A stretch of 5,135 bases of DNA from a bacterium (GTDB lineage: Bacteria; Desulfobacterota_D; UBA1144): NCBI GenBank assembly GCA_002701605.2, contig NZWF02000003.1, forward strand, positions 6,416-11,550, in the 5' to 3' direction. The notes under the pieces were generated by a model. That model worked only from the letters and a program-made list of their open reading frames with translations, did not search any database and was not told the origin of the DNA. Position 1 is the stretch's first letter, and each line of letters begins with the position of its first letter. Shown here piece after piece: positions 1 to 5,135 of the stretch. A program made the position numbers and the translations under genes.

Positions 1-51
1 TTTCATGGTTATTTAATGGCACTTGATTATATTTTAAGTCTTAAGGACTAA
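1..51 (+). CDS. 3' end of an upstream gene (partial, unidentified)
   Basis: Frame 1 is open from the left edge to a TAA at 49-51 and gives the 16-residue tail FHGYLMALDYILSLKD. The tail looks like a protein C-terminus: a hydrophobic helix-like stretch followed by a charged end. The next gene, recJ, starts 12 bases downstream on the same strand, which is the spacing expected inside an operon. Sixteen residues are too few to name a family and I do not recognise it. The frame could be open by chance over so short a stretch, so this is a tentative call. Confidence 0.5.
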   Translation, partial: FHGYLMALDYILSLKD

Positions 52-63
52 CCATTAAAAAAA

Positions 64-1758
64 ATGAGAAAAATTTGGAGAAAACAGACTGCAAATAGTG
101 AAATAGTTTCTCAGCTAGCGAGTGAAATAAATAGTACTGAAATAATAGCAACTCTTTTAGTAAACAGGAATCTTGTAAATAAAGAAGAGGTAGAAAACTT
201 CTTTGTACCAACATTAGACAAACTGCCTAATCCAATGTTGATGTCCGGTATTGAATCTAGTATTAGTAGAATAATAAAAGCGATACTTAAAAAAGAAAAA
301 ATCGCAATATATGGAGATTTTGACTGTGACGGGATTACTTCAACATCTATACTTTATGGATTTCTCGAATCAATGGATGCAAATGTGACCTTTTATAATC
401 CACATCGAATAGAGGAAGGATACGGAATAAATTTCCAATCAATTGAAAAACTTGTAAATGATGGTGTCAGCCTTATTATATCCACGGATTGCGGGATTTC
501 AGAGAATGAAGTGATTTTAAAGTCAAAGAAACTTCTTGTTGATTTTATAATTACTGACCATCACACAGTTCCTGATGTATTACCAGAAGCATTTTCAATA
601 ATAAATCCTAAAATTAAGGAATGTAAATATCCATTTAAAGAAATTTGTGCTGCAGGGGTAGTTTTCAATTTAATTGTTGCATTAAGAACAAAATTAAGAG
701 GTATTAGTTTTTTCAATGAGAGGCCAGAGCCAAACCTAAGTAAATATTTAGATCTTGTTTCCATAGGCACTGTAGCAGATAGTATGCCAATTTTGGGTGT
801 GAATAGAATTTTTGTTTATAATGGATTGAAACAGATTGCAGCAACTGAAAGAAAAGGTTTAAAGTCCTTAATTGGAAAGCAAAAAGAGAAATATTCTGTA
901 AGAGATATCTCTTTTGGCATTGCCCCTAAAATTAATGCAGCTGGAAGGGTAGGAAGTGCAACAGATGCAGTGAAGCTTTTAACATCTAAAGATGAAAAAG
1001 TAGTTGAACAATTAATATCTATTATTGAAAAAAACAATGTAAAAAGACAAGAAATTCAAGAACAGGTATTAAAAGAGGCTGAAAATCTTGCAAAATCTGA
1101 ATTTATCAAAAATCCTGCTAGAAGCTCATTAGTTTTATATTCCAATGGATGGCATCCCGGGGTAATTGGAATTATAGCTTCAAGAATTGTTAAGCAATTT
1201 GGAGTTCCATGTGCAGTTTTATCCTTAAACGATTCAATTGCTAAAGGTAGTTTGAGAACTGCAAATAATATAAATCTATATAATATTTTGGAACAATGTT
1301 CAGATCTTTTAATTCAGTTTGGTGGCCATAGTGGAGCTGCCGGAGTTACAATTAATGAAGATTTAATCGAAGATTTTAAAAATAAATTTGAAAATTTAAT
1401 TGCTGAATATGATTTTGATTCTGGTGAATTGATAGAATTAGAATGTGATATAAATTTTGAAAATATTAAAATCCAGTTAGTAAGAGAGATCGAGAAAATG
1501 GAACCATTTGGCAATGGAAATCCTTTCCCAATATTTTCCACAAATAATGTCACTATAAAAAATAAAAAAATAATTAAAGAAAAACATTTAGAACTATTAT
1601 TAGAAGAGGATTCCATCCAGCATAGAGCAATTTGGTTCAATTTTCGAAAACCATTACCAACTGCAAACATTGTAAATGTTGCATTTTCAATCCAAAAAGA
1701 TTCTTATAGAGGTGGAGACAACATAGTTTTAAATATTGTAGATATTCAAGAGCCTTGA
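64..1758 (+). CDS. recJ: Single-stranded-DNA-specific 5'-3' exonuclease RecJ
   Basis: RecJ is a cytoplasmic, metal-dependent exonuclease that degrades single-stranded DNA 5' to 3' in RecF-pathway recombination, mismatch repair and replication-fork processing. At 564 residues it is close to the usual length (E. coli about 577). The DHH domain carries the expected motifs in order: GDFDCDG at 84-90 (D85, D87, D89), TDCGI at 141-145, DHH at 165-167, GTVAD at 235-239 and NAAGRVG at 291-297. The DHHA1 domain follows, with GWHPGVIG at 362-369, SLRT at 396-399 and GGHSGAAG at 420-427. The C-terminal part resembles the RecJ OB-fold, with PFGNGNP at 481-487 and AIWFN at 522-526. The ATG at 64 fits the family N-terminus (MRKIW, then a short lead to the DHH domain). 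It is preceded by a run of A and lacks a well-placed Shine-Dalgarno; AAGGA at 43-47 is rather far. No catalytic residue appears lost. The family assignment is very secure. Confidence 0.97.
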   Translation: MRKIWRKQTANSEIVSQLASEINSTEIIATLLVNRNLVNKEEVENFFVPTLDKLPNPMLMSGIESSISRIIKAILKKEKIAIYGDFDCDGITSTSILYGFLESMDANVTFYNPHRIEEGYGINFQSIEKLVNDGVSLIISTDCGISENEVILKSKKLLVDFIITDHHTVPDVLPEAFSIINPKIKECKYPFKEICAAGVVFNLIVALRTKLRGISFFNERPEPNLSKYLDLVSIGTVADSMPILGVNRIFVYNGLKQIAATERKGLKSLIGKQKEKYSVRDISFGIAPKINAAGRVGSATDAVKLLTSKDEKVVEQLISIIEKNNVKRQEIQEQVLKEAENLAKSEFIKNPARSSLVLYSNGWHPGVIGIIASRIVKQFGVPCAVLSLNDSIAKGSLRTANNINLYNILEQCSDLLIQFGGHSGAAGVTINEDLIEDFKNKFENLIAEYDFDSGELIELECDINFENIKIQLVREIEKMEPFGNGNPFPIFSTNNVTIKNKKIIKEKHLELLLEEDSIQHRAIWFNFRKPLPTANIVNVAFSIQKDSYRGGDNIVLNIVDIQEP

Positions 1759-1783
1759 CATTAAAAGTTATAGGGTACATAAT
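1755..1783 (+). promoter_or_regulatory. Sigma-70-type promoter for the barrel-trkA-trkH unit
   Basis: A perfect TTGACA (-35) lies at 1755-1760 and is followed by a 17-base spacer and CATAAT (-10, five of six consensus bases) at 1778-1783. This is optimal housekeeping-promoter geometry. The -35 overlaps the recJ stop codon (TGA at 1756-1758). Transcription would start near 1790 and leave a leader of about 17 bases containing the ribosome binding site at 1795-1800. The hexamers are seen directly; promoter activity is inferred. In an AT-rich genome the -10 match is cheap, but the exact -35 at the right distance and place is less likely by chance. Confidence 0.6.
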
Positions 1784-1794
1784 CTCAACAAATA

Positions 1795-1800
1795 GAGGTG
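1795..1800 (+). promoter_or_regulatory. Ribosome binding site of the barrel gene
   Basis: GAGGTG lies six bases upstream of the ATG at 1807 and is complementary to the 16S rRNA 3' end. It is the best Shine-Dalgarno in the window and fixes the start of the downstream gene. By comparison, recJ and trkH have no clear site. Confidence 0.7.
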
Positions 1801-1806
1801 TATTAA

Positions 1807-2400
1807 ATGAAATTTTATAATTTTTTTATTATTTTATTAGCAGTGATTTTTATATCATCAGCTGGAATTACCAAAGATACTGAGGACACACAGAGTGAGG
1901 AATATTCATCAGTCGCAAAAGATGTTAATGATTCAGCAGAAGAGCCAAAAAAGTTTAATTACAATGAAACCTATGGGCCTGCACCGCTTTTCAGTATAGG
2001 TGGTGGATTTGCTATAGCTCCAGGTGGATATAACTTAGACACAAAACTTGATATACCTTATAAAGATGATTTATATATTGGACCACATGTGTACTATTCA
2101 AGCAGCAGTGATGAAACAAATTTTGGCATAACTGGAAATGTGAAAAAAATCCTTGAATCTGAAGATCCTAAATTTATTCCATCAATTGAAGCAGGTGTTG
2201 GGATTTTGGTTAGGGATGAGGATAATAATAATGACAATAATAGTTCCTACTTTTTGTTTCAGATTGGAGCAGGTGTTGATAGAGTTATTTCTGACAATTT
2301 AAGTGTAGGGATCCACCTTTATAATAATTATGGGACAGATTTTGATGATTCAACTCATCATTTAGCACTAGTTGCGGGATTACAAATACGTCTCTATTAG
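1807..2400 (+). CDS. Secreted protein, probable small outer-membrane beta-barrel
   Basis: This 197-residue protein is not one I can assign to a named family. Residues 1-19 look like a Sec signal peptide: K2, a hydrophobic core at 6-16, then S17-S18-A19 before G20 as a likely cleavage site. There is no cysteine there, so it is not a lipoprotein. Residues 22-50 form a hydrophilic, mostly acidic linker. From about 59 the sequence alternates polar and hydrophobic residues in about eight candidate strands (roughly 59-72, 74-85, 89-101, 104-116, 124-138, 147-161, 165-177, 184-197). It ends in LQIRLY, the terminal-aromatic signature of outer-membrane barrels. An Asp/Asn-rich stretch at 137-147 would form a loop between strands. 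The overall size resembles eight-stranded OmpX/OmpA-type barrels. It has its own promoter and a strong ribosome binding site, and trkA begins 25 bases later. The coding call is strong; the barrel fold is inferred from pattern; any pore, adhesion or structural role is unknown. Confidence 0.8.
   Translation: MKFYNFFIILLAVIFISSAGITKDTEDTQSEEYSSVAKDVNDSAEEPKKFNYNETYGPAPLFSIGGGFAIAPGGYNLDTKLDIPYKDDLYIGPHVYYSSSSDETNFGITGNVKKILESEDPKFIPSIEAGVGILVRDEDNNNDNNSSYFLFQIGAGVDRVISDNLSVGIHLYNNYGTDFDDSTHHLALVAGLQIRLY
2221..2241 (+). repeat. Short AAT-codon run encoding an Asn-rich loop
   Basis: The sequence GAT AAT AAT AAT GAC AAT AAT encodes D139 to N145 of the barrel protein. It is a short, imperfect trinucleotide run. 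Because its unit is one codon, any length change would stay in frame and only lengthen or shorten a predicted loop. Nothing in this single sequence shows that it varies. Confidence 0.45.
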
Positions 2401-2406
2401 TTTTTA

Positions 2407-2418
2407 GCCCACAGGGGC
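2407..2418 (+). promoter_or_regulatory. trkA ribosome binding site inside a small GC hairpin
   Basis: AGGGG at 2413-2417, eight bases before the trkA ATG, is the likely Shine-Dalgarno. It lies within GCCC-ACAG-GGGC, which can fold into a four-base-pair all-GC stem with a four-base loop and would hide part of the site. The run of G and C stands out against the AT-rich background. The stem is short, so any effect on translation is speculative. It is not followed by a U-run and does not look like a terminator. Confidence 0.4.
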
Positions 2419-2425
2419 ATCGATA

Positions 2426-3790
2426 ATGTCTTCTTCAAAGCCAAATAATATAATAGTTTTAGGATCTGGTGCCACAGGCGGGTACTTAGCTCAAGAGTTA
2501 TCAATAGAGAATAATGTCATTTTAATTGATAAAGATATAAGTAAGATAAATCAGATAAAAAACAGAGGCAATGTTGATATTATGGCAATCAATGGAGATG
2601 CTGCTGATTTAAATACTTTTAATGATTTAGACTTAAACTCTATCAATTTCTTTATTGCTTGTACAAATGATGACCAACTTAACTTATTAACTGCTATGTA
2701 TTTCGAAAGGATTCCAGGAATTCAAACTTTAATAGTTTTGAAAGATAGTAAGTACAAAGATTATCCAGGTAGATTAGGTTTCCCTGAAATCAAAACATTT
2801 TATCCAGGCGACATTGTTTCAGAAAAGATTGTTAACTTGTTTGAAACACCGTATGCATGGGAAAACGACAAAATAGCAGATAAGAAGATTCTATTGCTTA
2901 AAATAAAAATTGAAGAATCGAGTTCTTTACTAGGTAAATCAATTTATTCACTTAATAAAACTGGAAAAAATAAGTGGAAATTTATAGCAGTAACTGAAGA
3001 TGCACAATCCGAAAAACTTAATTACATCCAAGTTGATAATCCTTCTGTAAGACTTAAAAATGATGATGTTGCACTTGTTGCAATTGTCGAAGAATACGAA
3101 TCAGAATTTGAAAAAGAATTTTTTGATGTAGATGATGCTGAATTAAAGAATATCTTTATTGTAGGAGAGTCTTATATCTCTACTAATGTGGCAAAAAGGC
3201 TATTAAAGAGAAATTGTAATGTAAAAATTTTGGTCTCTGATAAAGCTAAGGCAAGAGAAATGTCAGAGTCTTTAAGTGGTGCTGAGATTATTTTTGGTGA
3301 ACCAACAAATAAAGAGCTCTATACAGAACATGGTGTCGATGGTGGATGTGATTATTTTCTAGCATTAACAGAAAATGATGAAACAAATGTTTTGAGTGCA
3401 TTGCTATCTAATAAGTTAAAGGCCAAGAACTCTTTGGTTGTTTATTCGAAATCTGAATACCAAAATATCATAAATAGTATAGGTGCCGAGAGAGAAGTTA
3501 ATATCAAATATTCTGTAGCAGGTGAAATTAATTCATATGTTATGAGAAAGAAATTTTCTCACGAAACGATTATCGATGAAAACACAAAGGTATTTGAATT
3601 TAAAGCAAAAAGGGATTTAGATTTCAACGGCTCTTCCTCAACCATTGTTGCACTAGTTATGAGAGGAGCTGACGAAGTGAGAATCATTACAGATTTAGAT
3701 GATAAAAAAATACTTAAAGATGATTATGCAATTGTAGTAACATTAGACCAAGAAGCAGAGAAGAGTTTAGAGACTGTGATTCTAGAATGA
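2426..3790 (+). CDS. trkA: Trk potassium uptake regulator TrkA (NAD-binding, two RCK domains)
   Basis: TrkA is a peripheral cytoplasmic protein that assembles as a ring under the TrkH channel and controls K+ uptake through bound nucleotides. The 454 residues match the usual two-repeat form (E. coli 458). The first RCK-N Rossmann domain (about 8-125) has IIVLGSGATGGYLA at 9-22 with the GxGxxG dinucleotide motif, the acidic D35 at the end of strand 2 expected to hold the ribose, NGD at 56-58 and ACTNDD at 78-83. An RCK-C domain follows at about 152-222. The second RCK-N (about 241-360) starts IFIVGESYISTNVAKRL, where the glycine motif is degraded to GESYIS, and the acid after strand 2 also seems absent (VKILVS at 266-271). 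The last RCK-C spans about 387-450. This suggests that only the first half binds NAD(H). The start is supported by AGGGG upstream and by the Rossmann strand beginning a few residues in. The stop overlaps the trkH start (ATGA), which implies translational coupling. Secure assignment. Confidence 0.95.
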   Translation: MSSSKPNNIIVLGSGATGGYLAQELSIENNVILIDKDISKINQIKNRGNVDIMAINGDAADLNTFNDLDLNSINFFIACTNDDQLNLLTAMYFERIPGIQTLIVLKDSKYKDYPGRLGFPEIKTFYPGDIVSEKIVNLFETPYAWENDKIADKKILLLKIKIEESSSLLGKSIYSLNKTGKNKWKFIAVTEDAQSEKLNYIQVDNPSVRLKNDDVALVAIVEEYESEFEKEFFDVDDAELKNIFIVGESYISTNVAKRLLKRNCNVKILVSDKAKAREMSESLSGAEIIFGEPTNKELYTEHGVDGGCDYFLALTENDETNVLSALLSNKLKAKNSLVVYSKSEYQNIINSIGAEREVNIKYSVAGEINSYVMRKKFSHETIIDENTKVFEFKAKRDLDFNGSSSTIVALVMRGADEVRIITDLDDKKILKDDYAIVVTLDQEAEKSLETVILE

Positions 3791-5135
3791 ATTTAGCAAA
3801 ATCTTTTTATCTAACAAGTATCTTTATCAGATATTATTCATATTTTTTATTGGTACCAATATTGTCAATATTTTTCATAGATCCTACTTTGGGGAGCATA
3901 AATCAGTCTAAAATTTTAATACAGGCATACCCCTTCATACTTTCTTCTCTACTAACTTTTTTTTGTAGTGTTATTGTAAAAAGGTTTTCTTATAATGAGT
4001 CGATTCAAAATGATGAGTTAGGAAGGAAGGATGGTTTCTTAATAGCATCAGTAGTGTGGATATTTGCAGGAATATTTGGGGCTTTGCCATATATTTTCTC
4101 ATCTCTTCTTCTACCATTTCAGGATTCTATTAATTTGGTTCCAATTTTTGAAAATAATATAATTATTAATTCTTTTTTTGAGTCTGTATCAGGGATTACG
4201 ACAACTGGTGCATCAGTATTTACTAATTTTCCCTCTCTCGAGCATCATTCTATGCTTATATTTTGGCGATCTTTAACCCAATGGTTGGGTGGTATTGGGA
4301 TAATTTTATTAGTTCTTATAATTTTTCCAAGAATTTCTGTTGGTATAATGCAAATCGCATCAGACCAAGAAGGGACGGGTCCACAAAAAGAGAGAATAAC
4401 CCCGAGATTATATCAAACAGGCATAACCCTATTGATTATATATGCTGTTATAACATTAATTTTATTTTTTTTATTATTTTTTATCGGCGACCTTAATTCT
4501 TTTGACTCTATCGTACACTCTTTTAGCACAGTATCATCAGGGGGATTTTCTAGCTACTCATTAAGTATAGAAACTTTGAATAATTTTTCAGTTGAAATGA
4601 TAATCTTATCTTTTATGTTTTTATCTGGAATTAGCTTCGCTATTTTTTATTTTGTCATAACGGGGAATTTTCAAAAAATTTGGGAAAATTCAGAATTTAA
4701 AACATTTGTACTATTTAATATACTTCTAGTTCTTTCATTGGTATTAATCTTACAAAACCAATATAATTTTGAAACTGCTTTAGATTCTTTTAGGTATGGC
4801 TCTTTTCAAGCATTGTCAATTTCAACTGGAACTGGTTTTACTACATATAATTTTGACCAATGGCCAAGTCATGCAAAAATTTTACTATTAATCTTTCTAG
4901 TAATTGGTGGTTCTTCAGGTTCTACTACAGGAGGGATTAAAATTGTTAGAATTTTAATTGTAGTTAAAAGAGTTTACCAAGAGATTAGACGTAGAATTAG
5001 TCCCAATGTTGTCTATACAGTTAAAATTAATAATAAATCTTTAGATGATGAAGTGGTAACCGGGGTTTTATCTTTTCTTTTTTTATTTGTTTTTATTTGT
5101 GCAATTTCAATCTTATTAATTATTATTTTAGAACC
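3787..5135 (+). CDS. trkH: Trk potassium uptake channel subunit TrkH (3' truncated by window edge)
   Basis: TrkH is the inner-membrane channel of the Trk system, built from four M1-P-M2 repeats preceded by two extra helices. The frame is open from the ATG at 3787 to the edge: 449 codons plus two bases. Some 30-40 residues are probably missing, judging by the family length of about 480. Two N-terminal hydrophobic helices (about 17-33 and 43-64) precede GRKDGFL at 79-85 and W91. Filter loop 1 is SGITTTGAS at 135-143, and RSLTQWLGGIGI follows at 161-172. Loop 2 is STVSSGGFS at 247-255. Loop 3 is FQALSISTGTGFTT at 340-353. GGSSGSTTGGIKIVR at 374-388 is the glycine-rich intramembrane gate loop of the third repeat. 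The fourth filter (usually GNxGPG) lies beyond the window. The ATG overlaps the trkA stop by four bases and there is no clear Shine-Dalgarno, so translation probably depends on ribosomes finishing trkA. TrkA next door makes Trk, rather than KtrB, the better family choice. Confidence 0.95.
   Translation, partial: MNLAKSFYLTSIFIRYYSYFLLVPILSIFFIDPTLGSINQSKILIQAYPFILSSLLTFFCSVIVKRFSYNESIQNDELGRKDGFLIASVVWIFAGIFGALPYIFSSLLLPFQDSINLVPIFENNIIINSFFESVSGITTTGASVFTNFPSLEHHSMLIFWRSLTQWLGGIGIILLVLIIFPRISVGIMQIASDQEGTGPQKERITPRLYQTGITLLIIYAVITLILFFLLFFIGDLNSFDSIVHSFSTVSSGGFSSYSLSIETLNNFSVEMIILSFMFLSGISFAIFYFVITGNFQKIWENSEFKTFVLFNILLVLSLVLILQNQYNFETALDSFRYGSFQALSISTGTGFTTYNFDQWPSHAKILLLIFLVIGGSSGSTTGGIKIVRILIVVKRVYQEIRRRISPNVVYTVKINNKSLDDEVVTGVLSFLFLFVFICAISILLIIILE

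Noticed and set aside
1564..1570. Run of seven A in recJ as a possible programmed frameshift site
   Set aside because: The reading frame is AAA AAA A rather than the A AAA AAA arrangement of a slippery heptamer, and the OB-fold continues normally after it.
561..1670. Three minus-strand open frames (561-770, 816-1037, 1314-1670) lying within recJ
   Set aside because: They lie wholly within a well-conserved recJ, show no domain or recognisable motif, and are expected by chance opposite a coding strand.
1759..1806. Terminator after recJ
   Set aside because: I see no GC-rich inverted repeat followed by a T-run in this gap, so some read-through from recJ is likely.
2372..2400. Possible promoter for trkA (TTGCGG-N17-TATTAG)
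   Set aside because: It matches only three of six and four of six consensus bases, which is expected by chance in AT-rich sequence; the better promoter is at 1755-1783.
4263..4496. Plus-strand 77-codon frame inside trkH
   Set aside because: It is out of frame with trkH, which carries family motifs on both sides and through it; the translated product has no recognisable features.
5081..5100. Exact tandem copy of the 10-base unit TTTTATTTGT in trkH
   Set aside because: It encodes a normal Phe/Leu/Val-rich membrane helix, and T-rich codons make such repeats likely by chance. The unit is not a multiple of three, so it could not expand by single copies without breaking the gene.

Overview
The window comes from an AT-rich (by eye roughly one-third GC or less), Gram-negative-type bacterium. 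The Gram-negative call rests on a secreted protein that reads as a small outer-membrane beta-barrel, and on a two-domain TrkA paired with TrkH. The lineage cannot be fixed from this sequence alone; an uncultured, low-GC marine or similar bacterium is plausible but is inference. All genes lie on the + strand and are tightly packed. No stretch over 300 bases lacks a gene.

Layout: positions 1-51 read as the last 16 codons of an upstream gene. After 12 bases comes recJ (64-1758), a complete single-strand-specific exonuclease of the DHH family. A near-consensus sigma-70-type promoter (1755-1783) overlaps the recJ stop codon. It precedes a 197-residue protein with a signal peptide, an acidic linker and about eight predicted beta-strands (1807-2400). 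After a 25-base gap comes trkA (2426-3790), the cytoplasmic nucleotide-binding regulator of a Trk potassium uptake system. trkH (3787-5135), the membrane channel subunit, overlaps trkA by four bases (ATGA). It runs off the right edge, so its C-terminus with the fourth selectivity-filter loop is missing.

TrkA and TrkH are expected to form one complex: the TrkH dimer conducts K+ and the TrkA ring gates it in response to nucleotides. The promoter placement and short gaps suggest that the barrel gene, trkA and trkH form one transcription unit, possibly with read-through from recJ. I see no terminator between any of these genes. No tRNA, rRNA, CRISPR array, insertion sequence or phage-like gene is visible. 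The window looks like ordinary core genome. I found no convincing undescribed system; the least explained item is the barrel protein beside the potassium transporter.
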